A stretch of 64,000 nt of DNA, taken from assembly GCA_965277615.1 (NCBI GenBank), contig CBDIDG010000006.1, positions 2,170,001 through 2,234,000 of the forward strand, written 5' to 3'. The stretch's first letter is position 1; every line of letters begins with the position of its first letter. The translations under genes were made by a program, and so were the position numbers. This DNA comes from Bog-532 sp965277615. GTDB taxonomy: Bacteria > Actinomycetota > Actinomycetes > Streptosporangiales > Streptosporangiaceae. The notes under the pieces are model-generated. The model made no database searches. It saw only the letters and a list, made by a program, of their open reading frames with translations, and was not told the origin of the DNA. Positions 15,600 through 24,030 of the stretch are shown piece after piece.

Positions 15600-16514
15600 T
15601 CACCCCGGGAGACGACTGCCTGCCGCCCTTATGAGGACGGTGGCCCAGGTGCGGAAGGGGCGCCAGGGCTCGGCCAGGGCACGGAACTGGTCCTCGGTCG
15701 GTGGCTCGGGCAGGTTGTAGAGCTGGGCGACCAGGGCCAGGGCGCGGGGCTCGCTGACCGGGAGGACGTCGGTGAAGCCGGCGCCGCGGATCACGATCAG
15801 CGCGCTGTAGAACGGGCCAATGCCCTTGATCGTCTGCAGCTCGGCCATGGCCGCGTCGGGGCCGAGGTCCTTGAGCGCAGTGACGTCGAGGCGGCCTTCG
15901 AGGGCGGCGCGGGCCACCCCGTGCAGGCGCTCGATCTTCTCCGGGGGCAGCCCGGGGAACAAGCCGACGCGGAGCAGTTGGCTGGGGGTGGGGAACGCGG
16001 CCAGGCGCTGCCCGGCCAGGTCGAACGTCCGGCCGTGGGCCTCGCTGAGCAGCGCGCGCAGGTGCATCATCGCCCGCGCCGGGCGGCGGGCGCTCAGCAC
16101 CGACCAGGCCGCAGCCTCGTACGGCGAGTAGAACAGCGGCGGCCGCAAGCCGGGCGCGGCGGCCTGGAGCCGGCCGATCACCGGGTCGCGCTGCCCGATC
16201 CGGGTGAACTCGGTGGCGTCGTGGTCCAGCGACAGCACCCGCGCCGCCTGATCGCGCACCGCGGCCAGGTCGGTGCCGGCGGGCGCGAACACGGCCAGGT
16301 GCACCTCTCCCCCGGCGTCCTGGCGGACCTCGGCGGCGGCGTGGGCGGCGTAGCCGTCCAGGCAGAAGGCCAGCCGCATCACCCCGTCCCAGTCGCGGCC
16401 ATCGCGCTGGCCGAACCCGAACGTGGCCGCCTCGGCCAGCGAGAACGGGCCGCGCGGGGAGATGGTGAACGACGCGGTGATGAGGGCCTCGGTGGACAGC
16501 GAACTGGTAGGCAT
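15600..16514 (-). CDS. AlkA-like HhH-GPD DNA glycosylase (3-methyladenine type)
   Basis: The 304-residue protein has an AlkA-type layout: an N-terminal TBP-like domain and a C-terminal helix-hairpin-helix domain with LQTIKGIGPFYSALIVIRGAG. Such enzymes excise alkylated bases in base-excision repair. The position of the catalytic Asp of AlkA is occupied by Glu (about residue 255, in TDVLPVSEPRALALV). I chose ATG 16514 because GGGAG precedes it by nine bases; the upstream ATG at 16571 has no ribosome site. The protein could be an inactive or altered-specificity member. Confidence 0.8.
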   Translation of the reverse strand: MPTSSLSTEALITASFTISPRGPFSLAEAATFGFGQRDGRDWDGVMRLAFCLDGYAAHAAAEVRQDAGGEVHLAVFAPAGTDLAAVRDQAARVLSLDHDATEFTRIGQRDPVIGRLQAAAPGLRPPLFYSPYEAAAWSVLSARRPARAMMHLRALLSEAHGRTFDLAGQRLAAFPTPSQLLRVGLFPGLPPEKIERLHGVARAALEGRLDVTALKDLGPDAAMAELQTIKGIGPFYSALIVIRGAGFTDVLPVSEPRALALVAQLYNLPEPPTEDQFRALAEPWRPFRTWATVLIRAAGSRLPG

Positions 16515-16573
16515 GCGGCTCCCGTCGCTCGAACAAGTGTCTGAACTTATTATCGCGGGAGGGTCTGACATTT

Positions 16574-17179
16574 TCAGGCGGCGGCGGCCAGGGTCGCGAC
16601 CACGTTGTACGGCAGGGGGCGCGGGTGGATGAGCAGGGCCCGCGCCACCTGGCGGAGCTGGGGCCGCAACGGGGTCAGCAGGCGCTCGGTGTGCCGCCAG
16701 GCGGCGATCTCGTCGGTACCGAACCGGGCCCTGATGTCCTGCCGGAAGCGGCGGGCGTCGCCCCCGTCGGCCTTCCAGCCCGCCAGCCAGCGCCGCAGTT
16801 CCGTGTCGTCGCCGGGCAGGGTCCAGTCCCGGAGCCGCTCGGCGACCTGGCCTGCCGCGTCGACCACGAAGGCCTGGTCCCCGGGGACACCAATGCCGTG
16901 CACCCGGCCCGCGCTGTCGGTGGCGTGGAAGATGCTGGCCGAGCGGAACCGGACCCCGACGGCCAGCGCGGCCACCGCGTGGCCCGCCTCGTGCCAGGCG
17001 GTGACCACGGCCGCGGACCGGGCCGGAAGGTAACTGACGGCGTAGAAGCCGTCGTAGCGCTGCCGGATCCAGTGGTCGTGCACGATCGATTCGTCGTCGT
17101 AGCGCGCCAGCCGGGATAGCTCGGCCCGGATCGCGGTCACCACGCGGGCCTGGCTGGGAGTCACTGCCGGAGTGTCCAT
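16574..17179 (-). CDS. HEAGH-motif putative metalloprotease-like protein (M41-like)
   Basis: The protein of about 201 residues contains TAWHEAGHAVAALAVGVRF, an HExxH zinc-binding motif in the context seen in the FtsH peptidase domain (M41), but no AAA ATPase or transmembrane part. Small stand-alone M41-like proteins of this type occur in actinobacteria and are uncharacterised. The start is at ATG 17179, before which lies an AT-rich patch (ATTATTAAA) shared with the divergent methyltransferase gene. The third zinc ligand is not obvious to me. Downstream is the DNA glycosylase gene. Confidence 0.7.
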   Translation of the reverse strand: MDTPAVTPSQARVVTAIRAELSRLARYDDESIVHDHWIRQRYDGFYAVSYLPARSAAVVTAWHEAGHAVAALAVGVRFRSASIFHATDSAGRVHGIGVPGDQAFVVDAAGQVAERLRDWTLPGDDTELRRWLAGWKADGGDARRFRQDIRARFGTDEIAAWRHTERLLTPLRPQLRQVARALLIHPRPLPYNVVATLAAAA

Positions 17180-17228
17180 TTTAATAATTAACTGGTGCCC
17201 CTCTCCCGGAGTAGACGACGATGAACGG

Positions 17229-17876
17229 GTGGACTGGGTGGCGTGGCACGAAGGATACGACGACCCGGTGTCAGGCCTCAGCGCCCGGCTAGCGCTAGTC
17301 AAACGGCACCTGGTTGCGGCGCTCGACCGGGCGCCGGCCGGGCCGATCCGGGTGGTCAGCCTGTGCGCGGGTCAGGGCCGGGACGTGATCGAGACGCTGC
17401 CCGGCCACGGGCGCCGGGACGACGTGACCGCCGTGCTGGTCGAGACCGACCCGGCCAACGTGGCCTGGGCGCGGGATGCGGCTTCGGCCGCCGGGCTGAC
17501 CGGAACCGACCCGGAGAGCGTGGAAGTACGCCAGGCCGACGCCAGCCAGGTGGCCGGCTTCGCCGATGCGCTCCCTGCGGACGTGCTGCTGCTGTGCGGG
17601 ATCTTCGGCAACGTAAGTGCGGCTGACATCGAGCGGACCATTACCGCGGCTCCGGCGCTGTGCGCGCCCGGCGCCACCGTGATCTGGACCCGGCACCGGC
17701 GCGAACCCGACCTGACCCCGCGGATCCGCGGGTGGTTCACCGCGGCCGGGTTCCGGGAGCTGGCGTTCGGGTCGCCGGAGTCGGCGCCGCGGAGCGGGGT
17801 GGGCGCGGCCGTGCTGCGGGACGCGGGCGGCGCCGTGCTGCCGGAGGGGCCGCTGTTCCGGTTCCGCGCCGAGTAA
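17229..17876 (+). CDS. Class I SAM-dependent methyltransferase
   Basis: The protein of about 215 residues has the Rossmann methyltransferase motifs: RVVSLCAGQGRDVIETL (motif I, here CAGQGRD), AVLVETDPANVAWARD (motif II) and LLLCGIFGNVSAADIE (post-II), with a C-terminal GFRELAFGSPESA strand. The expected N-terminus is the VDWVAWHEGYDDP block, so I start at the GTG at 17229; an open frame from 17172 would overlap the start of the divergent HEAGH gene. Substrate unknown. Confidence 0.8.
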   Translation: MDWVAWHEGYDDPVSGLSARLALVKRHLVAALDRAPAGPIRVVSLCAGQGRDVIETLPGHGRRDDVTAVLVETDPANVAWARDAASAAGLTGTDPESVEVRQADASQVAGFADALPADVLLLCGIFGNVSAADIERTITAAPALCAPGATVIWTRHRREPDLTPRIRGWFTAAGFRELAFGSPESAPRSGVGAAVLRDAGGAVLPEGPLFRFRAE

Positions 17877-17981
17877 GCGCCGCTCCCTGTTACGAACCCG
17901 TAGGGGAAAGTTACACGGAGTGTCCGGAATAACCGGGTTCGCCTTCTGGATTGCCTCGGTGGGGTCTTCTAGCATGAGCGC

Positions 17982-18938
17982 ATGAGCCCACTGACGGGGG
18001 TCTTGCGCGAAGCCTGGGCGATGTACCGACGCTTTGCTGCGCATTTCCTTTTGATCGCATTCGTCCTGTACCTGATCTCGGCCCTCATCGGCCTGGTCCT
18101 GTCGCTGGCCGGCCGCGGCGGCGGCTTCGTGGCCGAGATCATCAACCTGTTCTTCCTGTTCCTGCTGCAGGCCGCGCTGGTGAAGGCGGTCCAGGACGTG
18201 CGGGACGGCCGGGTCGACCTGAGCTTCTCCGACACGCTGCGCGCCGCCCTGCCCTATCTGCTGCCGGTCGCAGGCGCGTCGATCCTGGCCGCGATCGGGA
18301 TCACCATCGGCTTCATCCTGGTCATCATCCCCGGCCTGATCTTGCTGACGTTCTGGTCGCTGATCGTGCCCAGCATCGTGCTGGGCGGGACGCCGGCCAT
18401 GTCCTCGTTCGGCCAGAGCTGGCGCACGGTGCGCGGGTACGCCTGGCACGTGTTCGGCACCCTGGTGCTGGTGTTCCTGATCTACGTCGCGTTCGAGATC
18501 GTGCTGTCGCTGATCTTCGCGGTGCTGCCGGGGTCGGCCCGCGGGTTCATCGCCAGCATCGTGTCGGGCACGCTGGTCGCGCCGTTCATCGCGATCGTGG
18601 TCAGCCTGGTCTACTACCGGCTCACCGCCGCACACCAGAACCAGGGGCCGCCGCCCGGATACCCGGAGCCGGGCTACCCGGAGTACCCCCCACCGGGTTA
18701 CGGCAACGCGCCGCAGCAGGGTTACGGAAACACCCCGCAGGGGGGCTATGGAGACACCCCGCAGGGCGGCTACGGGAACGTGCCGCCCGCCAGCTACGGG
18801 TCGCCCGGCCCGGGCGAGACGACCGGGACGACCGGCCCGAACGAGCCCTGGGGCGACGCGACCCGGGCGGACACCCCGCCCCCCAACGGCGGCCCGGGCG
18901 GGAGCTACACACGCCCGGACAACCCCCCGCCGTCTTGA
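17982..18938 (+). CDS. Membrane protein with Pro/Gly/Tyr-rich cytoplasmic tail
   Basis: The 318-residue protein has a short amphipathic start (GVLREAWAMYRRFAAHF) followed by about five or six hydrophobic segments between residues 22 and 212. The tail from residue ~217 is rich in Pro, Gly and Tyr, with repeats such as GYGNTPQGGYG. The membrane part resembles DUF975/glycerophosphodiester-phosphodiesterase membrane-domain-like proteins, common and uncharacterised in actinobacteria. The tail repeats come from an imperfect 21-24 bp DNA repeat (18700-18790). ATG start. No operon partner is evident. Confidence 0.72.
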   Translation: MSPLTGVLREAWAMYRRFAAHFLLIAFVLYLISALIGLVLSLAGRGGGFVAEIINLFFLFLLQAALVKAVQDVRDGRVDLSFSDTLRAALPYLLPVAGASILAAIGITIGFILVIIPGLILLTFWSLIVPSIVLGGTPAMSSFGQSWRTVRGYAWHVFGTLVLVFLIYVAFEIVLSLIFAVLPGSARGFIASIVSGTLVAPFIAIVVSLVYYRLTAAHQNQGPPPGYPEPGYPEYPPPGYGNAPQQGYGNTPQGGYGDTPQGGYGNVPPASYGSPGPGETTGTTGPNEPWGDATRADTPPPNGGPGGSYTRPDNPPPS

Positions 18939-19094
18939 TCCGTCCGGCGGCTAACGGGCTGGTAAAAGGTGGGTCGTAGCGGTACGGCGGCGGTCATTCA
19001 TCGCTAGGGTGACGGCATCTGGTCGCACGCGGCCAATTGCCGCAAGTGCACCGAACCCACCGCCATGCCCCCGTTGCGAGGAGACAACTCACCC

Positions 19095-19541
19095 ATGCCA
19101 GCTACGCTTCAGGACATCCTGCTCGCCCCCGGCACCAAGCCCCAGGTGGTAGCCGACTGCCGGACGCTGGTCGACCAGCAGGTCAAGGACAAGTCAGGGG
19201 TCTCCTCAGCCCCGCTGAAGCTGGGCTACAAGACGGTGACCAGCTTCGCCCCCAGCTACCTGAACGACACCATCGACTCCATGCTGCCGGAGTTCGTGCA
19301 GCAGCTCGAGCCGTTCTGGGCCGACTTCATCGCCTCGGGCAGCGCCCGGTTCGGCGACTACCTGGCCAAGCGCGGCCCGGAAGTCTCGGAGGCGCTGCTG
19401 GCGGTGACCGACCACATGGCCGGTCAGTCCGAGCGGCCCACGATCGTCCGGGCGTACAAGGCCGTGCGCGGCAGCGCCAGCAAGAACATCGAGGCCGCGC
19501 TGCCCGCCGTGGGCGACCTGGTCCAGAAGTACGCGGGCTGA
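19095..19541 (+). CDS. Conserved actinobacterial protein (probably DUF6918)
   Basis: The 148-residue soluble alpha-helical protein starts at ATG 19095; GAGGAG at 19078-19083 supports this start. It contains LAPGTKPQVVADCRTLVDQQV, DKSGVSSAPLKLGYKTV and DSMLPEFVQQLEPFWADF, a pattern I recognise from a widespread actinobacterial family without known role, most likely DUF6918. There is no signal peptide and no catalytic motif. It stands alone and is followed by a strong terminator. Confidence 0.72.
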   Translation: MPATLQDILLAPGTKPQVVADCRTLVDQQVKDKSGVSSAPLKLGYKTVTSFAPSYLNDTIDSMLPEFVQQLEPFWADFIASGSARFGDYLAKRGPEVSEALLAVTDHMAGQSERPTIVRAYKAVRGSASKNIEAALPAVGDLVQKYAG

Positions 19542-19559
19542 CCAAGGAAGCTTCAGCTG

Positions 19560-19600
19560 ACGAGGGCCTGCTGGAACACGACGTTCCAGCAGGCCCTCGT
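19560..19600. terminator. Perfect 18 bp hairpin between convergent genes
   Basis: Arms 19560-19577 and 19583-19600 are perfect inverted repeats with the five-base loop ACGAC. An outer GCTGAC/GTCAGC pair can extend the structure. It separates the plus-strand DUF6918 gene from the FadB gene on the minus strand and should terminate both. Confidence 0.9.
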
Positions 19601-19605
19601 GGTTG

Positions 19606-21708
19606 TCAGCGGAAGCGGGCGCCGGTCACCTTCTCGGCGATGCCGGTGCGGTCCAGGTACGGGGTGATGCCGCCCAGGTGGAACGGCCAGCCCGCGCCCA
19701 AGATCATGCACAGGTCGATGTCGTCGGGGGCGGCGACGACCTGCTCGTCCAGCATGAGGCGGATCTCCTGGGCCAAGCCCTCCAGCGCGCGCTGGCGGAC
19801 CTGATCCGCGGTCGACGGCCGGTCGCCGCCGGACAGCACGGCCACGACCTCGGGGTCCAGCGTGAAGTCCGGGCGGTACAGGCCGGTCTTACCCGACTCG
19901 ACCAGGCTGCGGAGCTTGGGCGAGACGGCGTACCGGTCCGGGAACGCCTCGTGCAGGGTCTCCGCCACGTGCAGCGCGATGGGCGGCCCCACCAGCTGGA
20001 GCAGCAGGAACGGAGACATCGGCAGGCCGAGCGGCTCCGGTGCGCGCTCGGCCACCTCGACCGGCGTGCCCTCGTCGACCGCGTTGGTGATCTCGCCCAG
20101 GAACCGGGTCAGCAGCCGGTTGACCACGAACGCCGGGGCGTCCTTGACCAGGACGCAGGACTTCTTGAGCTGCTTGCCGACCGCGAACGCGGTGGCCAGC
20201 GAGGGATCGTCGGTGGCCTGCCCGCGGACGATCTCGACCAGCGGCAGCACCGCGACCGGGTTGAAGAAGTGGAACCCGACCACCCGCTCGGGGTGTTCCA
20301 GCCCGGCCGCCATGGCCGACACCGACAGCGAGGACGTGTTGGTGGCCAGCACGCAGTCCGGCCGGACCACGGCTTCGATCTCGGCGAATACCTTCTGCTT
20401 GACCGACAGCTCTTCGAACACGGCCTCGATCACGAAGTCCGCGTCGGCGAAGGCGTCCTTGGTCAGCGAACCGGTGACCAGTCCCTTCAGCCGGCTGGCC
20501 TGGTCCGGGGACACCCGGTGCCTGGCCAGCAGCTTGTCGACTTCGCCGTGTACGTACCCGACGCCGGCGTCGACCCGATCGGCGTCCAGGTCGGTCAGCA
20601 CCACGGGCACCTCGAGCCGGCGGGCGAACAGCAGGCCCATCTGCGCGGCCATCAGCCCGGCCCCGACGATGCCGACCTTGGTCACCGGCCGGGCCAGCGC
20701 TTGGTCGGGGGCGCCGGCCGGGCGGCGGGCCCGCTTCTGGGTCAGGTCGAAGGCGTACAGGCCGGCCCGGAGCTCATCGCTCATGATCAGGTCGGCCAGG
20801 GCCTCGTCCTCGGCGGCGAAGGCTTCGTCCCGGCTCCGGTCCCGGGCCGCGGCGACCAGGTCCAGGGCCCGGTAGGGCGCGGGGGCGGCCCCGTGCAGCT
20901 TGCCGTCGGTGAAGAATCGGGCCGCACCGACCGCCGCGTCCCACTCCTGCTTGGTCTGCTCGGGCACCGGGGCCCGTTCGACCGTCACGTCGCCGGTCAG
21001 CACCCGTCCGGCCCAGCGCAGCGACTCCTCCAGGAAGTCGGCCGGGGAGAACATGGCGTCGGCCAGGCCCAGCTCGAACGCCTGCGGGCCGCGCAGCATC
21101 TTGTTCTGGCTGAGGGCGTTCTCGACGATGATCTTGAGCGCCTGGGCCGGGCCGATCAGCCGGGGCAGCAGGTAGGTGCCGCCCCACCCGGGGACCAGGC
21201 CGAGGAAGCACTCGGGCAGGGCCACGGCCGGGACGCCGGCTGAGATCGTCCGGTAGGTGCAGTGCAGCGCGACCTCGACGCCGCCGCCCATGGCCGCGCC
21301 GTTGACGAACGCGAACGACGGGATGTCCAGCTCACCGAGACGGCGGAACACCGCGTGCCCGAGCTGGGCGATGGCCTTGGCCTGGTCGTGGTCGCGGATC
21401 ACGGCGACCCCGTTCAGGTCGGCCCCAACGGCGAAGATGAACGGCTTGCCGGTGACGCCGACCGCGGCCAGGTCGGTCCGGCGGGCCACCTGGTCGAGCG
21501 CGTCGTTCAGCTCCAGCAGGCCGCCGGGGCCGAACGTGTTCGGCATGGTGTGGTCGAACCCGTTGTCCAGCGTGATCAGCGCGAGCGTGCCCGCTCCCCC
21601 GGGCAGGTCGACGTCGCGCACGTGGGCGTGCGTGACCACCTCGTCGGGGAACTGGGCCCGGAACTGGGCCTTCAACTGGGCCGGATCGGCGGGCAGGGTC
21701 AGGCTCAC
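19606..21708 (-). CDS. fadB: Multifunctional fatty-acid oxidation enzyme (enoyl-CoA hydratase / 3-hydroxyacyl-CoA dehydrogenase)
   Basis: The 700-residue FadB/FadJ-type protein has an N-terminal crotonase domain (residues ~15-300; NGAAMGGGVEVALHC and LPECFLGLVPGWGGTYLL carry the two catalytic Glu) and an NAD-binding 3-hydroxyacyl-CoA dehydrogenase (VGIVGAGLMAAQMGLLFARR near residue 340, TNTSSLS, GFHFFNPVAVLPLVEIV), then the C-terminal HAD domain. It hydrates trans-2-enoyl-CoA and oxidises the L-3-hydroxy product. The GTG start at 21708 overlaps the thiolase TGA (GTGA), so the pair is translationally coupled and probably forms an alpha2-beta2 complex. Confidence 0.93.
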   Translation of the reverse strand: MSLTLPADPAQLKAQFRAQFPDEVVTHAHVRDVDLPGGAGTLALITLDNGFDHTMPNTFGPGGLLELNDALDQVARRTDLAAVGVTGKPFIFAVGADLNGVAVIRDHDQAKAIAQLGHAVFRRLGELDIPSFAFVNGAAMGGGVEVALHCTYRTISAGVPAVALPECFLGLVPGWGGTYLLPRLIGPAQALKIIVENALSQNKMLRGPQAFELGLADAMFSPADFLEESLRWAGRVLTGDVTVERAPVPEQTKQEWDAAVGAARFFTDGKLHGAAPAPYRALDLVAAARDRSRDEAFAAEDEALADLIMSDELRAGLYAFDLTQKRARRPAGAPDQALARPVTKVGIVGAGLMAAQMGLLFARRLEVPVVLTDLDADRVDAGVGYVHGEVDKLLARHRVSPDQASRLKGLVTGSLTKDAFADADFVIEAVFEELSVKQKVFAEIEAVVRPDCVLATNTSSLSVSAMAAGLEHPERVVGFHFFNPVAVLPLVEIVRGQATDDPSLATAFAVGKQLKKSCVLVKDAPAFVVNRLLTRFLGEITNAVDEGTPVEVAERAPEPLGLPMSPFLLLQLVGPPIALHVAETLHEAFPDRYAVSPKLRSLVESGKTGLYRPDFTLDPEVVAVLSGGDRPSTADQVRQRALEGLAQEIRLMLDEQVVAAPDDIDLCMILGAGWPFHLGGITPYLDRTGIAEKVTGARFR

Positions 21709-22907
21709 TTCTTCCCCTCGTAGCTCGTGTTCTCCCACAGCACGCTGGCGCCCATGCCCATCCCGATGCACATCGCGGTCAGCCCGTAGCGGACCTCGGG
21801 GTGCTCGGCGAACTCGCGGGCCAGCTGCATCATCAGCCGGACGCCGGACGAGGCCAGCGGGTGGCCGAGCGCGATCGCGCCGCCCCACGGGTTCACCCGC
21901 GGGTCGTCGTCAGCCAGCTTGAAGTGGTCCAGGAACGACAGCACCTGGACCGCGAACGCCTCGTTGATCTCGATGAGCCCGATGTCGTCCATGGTCAGTG
22001 AGTTGCGGGCCAGCAGCGTCTCCGTAGCCGGTATCGGCCCGATGCCCATGACCTCGGGGTCGACGCCGGCGAAGCTGAAGTCGGCCAGTCGCATCCGGGC
22101 CGCCAGGCCCAGCTCGGTCGCGACGTCCTCGGCGGCCAGCACGCAGCCGGTGGCGCCGTCGTTGAGCCCGGCGGAGTTGCCCGCGGTTACGTGACCGTGC
22201 GGGCGGAACGGCGTCTTCAGCCCGGCCAGGATGGCCAGCGTGGTGTCCGGCCGGGGCGGCTCGTCCGCGGTGGCCAGGCCGTAGCCCACCTCGGCATGGC
22301 GGACGGCCATCGGGACCAGATCGGGCTGGATTTTGCCGCTGGCGTACGCGGCGGCCACCTTGCGCTGGCTGCCCAGCGCGTAGGCGTCGGCACGCTCCCG
22401 GGTGAGCTGCGGGAACCGATCGTGCAGGTTCTCCGCGGTCGACCCCATGACCAGGGCCGAGGTGTCGACCAGCTTCTCACTGACGAACCGGGGGTTGGGG
22501 TCGACGCCCTCGCCCATCGGATGGTGACCCATGTGCTCGACACCGCCCGCGATGGCGATATCGGTGGCGCCGAACGAGATGCTGCCGGCCGCCGTGGTCG
22601 CGGCGGTCAGCGCGCCCGCGCACATCCGGTCGATGGCGTACCCGGGGACCGAACGAGGCAGCCCGGCCAGCACGGCGGCGCTGCGGCCGATGGTGAGGCC
22701 CTGGTCACCGATCTGGGTGGTGGCGGCGATGGCCACCTCGCCGACGCGCTCCGGCGGCAGGTCCGGGTTGCGCCGCAGCAGCTCACGGATGACCCGGACG
22801 ACCAGGTCGTCCGCGCGGGTCTGGGCGTACAGGCCATTGGGGCCCGCCTTGCCGAATGGGGTCCGGACTCCGTCTACGAAGACCACGTCGCGTGCGGTAC
22901 GGGGCAC
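21705..22907 (-). CDS. fadA: Acetyl-CoA acyltransferase (thiolase, beta-oxidation)
   Basis: The 400-residue thiolase has nucleophile Cys in DRMCAGALTAA, the NEAFA motif with its His region, GHPLASSGVR (catalytic His) and TAMCIGMGMGAS (catalytic Cys). It performs the last beta-oxidation step, splitting 3-ketoacyl-CoA with CoA. The GTG start at 22907 has GGGAGG spaced by five bases. It is first gene of the operon with FadB. A GTTAC-N6-GTAAC dyad lies 35 bp upstream of the start and is a good candidate operator. Confidence 0.93.
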   Translation of the reverse strand: MPRTARDVVFVDGVRTPFGKAGPNGLYAQTRADDLVVRVIRELLRRNPDLPPERVGEVAIAATTQIGDQGLTIGRSAAVLAGLPRSVPGYAIDRMCAGALTAATTAAGSISFGATDIAIAGGVEHMGHHPMGEGVDPNPRFVSEKLVDTSALVMGSTAENLHDRFPQLTRERADAYALGSQRKVAAAYASGKIQPDLVPMAVRHAEVGYGLATADEPPRPDTTLAILAGLKTPFRPHGHVTAGNSAGLNDGATGCVLAAEDVATELGLAARMRLADFSFAGVDPEVMGIGPIPATETLLARNSLTMDDIGLIEINEAFAVQVLSFLDHFKLADDDPRVNPWGGAIALGHPLASSGVRLMMQLAREFAEHPEVRYGLTAMCIGMGMGASVLWENTSYEGKK

Positions 22908-22941
22908 CTGCGCCTCCCTGGCGTGAAAGCTCTCGCCTTAT

Positions 22942-22957
22942 GTTACTCACTGGTAAC
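22942..22957. promoter_or_regulatory. Candidate operator upstream of the thiolase-FadB operon
   Basis: GTTACTCACTGGTAAC is a dyad with GTTAC/GTAAC arms, located in the promoter region of the thiolase gene. It aligns with TTACCCGCGGGTAG upstream of the acyl-CoA dehydrogenase gene (31846-31859). A TetR-type fatty-acid regulator is a plausible ligand, by inference. Confidence 0.5.
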
Positions 22958-23039
22958 CAGAGTCGCCAACTCGGCCCCGGATTTCGCACAGTAGGCTGCG
23001 GCGACAGGTCAGGCGGCGCGGGCGTGAACCGCGCGGGGA

Positions 23040-23948
23040 GTGAATCGGTTGGCAGGCAGGCTCCGGGCGGTCACCGCCTTGCTGGCCACGGCGATCGTCG
23101 TGGCCGTGACCGTGCTGACCGGGTGCACCGAGGCCCGGCCGGACGTGGTGCGCAGGCTCGGCCCGGTGGGCGCGGCCTACTGGAACCGGGCCCGCCTGCT
23201 GGGTGCGCTGCCGCTGGGCGGCGGGTCCCGGGCCAGGCCGATCCCGGGGGCCCCGGCGAAGTCGCACGCGGTGCCGGCGGGGGCCGGGCTCCGGGTCGGG
23301 GCGCTGTTCGAGCACAGCGACAGCGGCAACCACTACTGCACGGCGAGCGTGGTGGACAGCCCAGGCCAGGACCTGCTGATCACGGCGGCCCACTGCATCT
23401 ACAACGACGGCCGCTACGACAGTGACATCGTTTTCATCCCGGACTACCGGAACGGGCAGGAGCCCTACGGGGTCTGGACGGTGGCGCGGCTGCTGGTCCC
23501 GTCGCAGTGGCAGGAGTCGGCCAACCCGGATTACGACTTCGGCTTCGTGGTGCTGAACTCGCACTCCGGCATGAACATCGAGCAGATCCTCGGGGCCAAC
23601 AAGCTCGGGGCCGACACCGGGTACCAGTACCTGGTGCACGTCACCGGGTACCCGAACGACGCCGACGCCCCGATCAGCTGCGTCAACTACACCTCGGAGC
23701 AGAGCAGCACCCAGCTGCGGTTCGAGTGCAGCGGTTACACCGGCGGCACCAGCGGCAGCCCGTGGGTGACGCACTTCAGCTCCGCGTCGCGGACCGGCAC
23801 CATCGTGGGCGTGATCGGCGGCTACGAAGAGGGCGGCGACACCCCATCGGTTTCCTACAGCGTGCGGTTCGGCGCGCCCGTGCAGAGCCTCTACCAGCAG
23901 GCCATCACCCTCGCGACCGGGCCATCCCCGTCACCCGCCAGCTCTTGA
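23040..23948 (+). CDS. Secreted trypsin-like serine protease, lipoprotein form
   Basis: The protein of about 302 residues has an N-terminal signal ending in VLTGC (lipobox, Cys29), so it is predicted to be anchored outside the membrane. The chymotrypsin-fold triad is visible: His118 in ITAAHC, Asp166 in NPDYDFGF and Ser238 in GGTSGSPW. Glu-specific V8-like proteases share this compact form. The start is GTG 23040 or, better spaced after GGGGAG, TTG 23049. A paralogue follows 82 bp downstream with the same VTGYPND/TPIGYNN and IGGYEEGGD blocks, indicating tandem duplication. Target proteins unknown. Confidence 0.85.
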   Translation: MNRLAGRLRAVTALLATAIVVAVTVLTGCTEARPDVVRRLGPVGAAYWNRARLLGALPLGGGSRARPIPGAPAKSHAVPAGAGLRVGALFEHSDSGNHYCTASVVDSPGQDLLITAAHCIYNDGRYDSDIVFIPDYRNGQEPYGVWTVARLLVPSQWQESANPDYDFGFVVLNSHSGMNIEQILGANKLGADTGYQYLVHVTGYPNDADAPISCVNYTSEQSSTQLRFECSGYTGGTSGSPWVTHFSSASRTGTIVGVIGGYEEGGDTPSVSYSVRFGAPVQSLYQQAITLATGPSPSPASS

Positions 23949-23980
23949 CACGTCCGTCTTGACCGCACATGGTCGTATCT

Positions 23981-23997
23981 GTCGTCTTTAAGACGAC
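23981..23997 (+). terminator. 8-1-8 inverted repeat between the two protease genes
   Basis: GTCGTCTT and AAGACGAC flank a single T; a pyrimidine-rich run follows. It lies 33 bp after the first protease stop and 34 bp before the second start, so it could be a terminator or an operator. The preceding DNA repeats TCTTGAC twice, the first copy spanning the TGA stop. Confidence 0.5.
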
Positions 23998-24030
23998 TTC
24001 TTCCTCCTGAGTCACACAGGGAGCACGAGC

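Noticed and set aside
15457..16536. 359-codon minus-strand frame over the glycosylase gene
   Set aside because: Same-strand shadow in another frame; Arg/Pro-rich and without motifs, while the AlkA-like frame is convincing.
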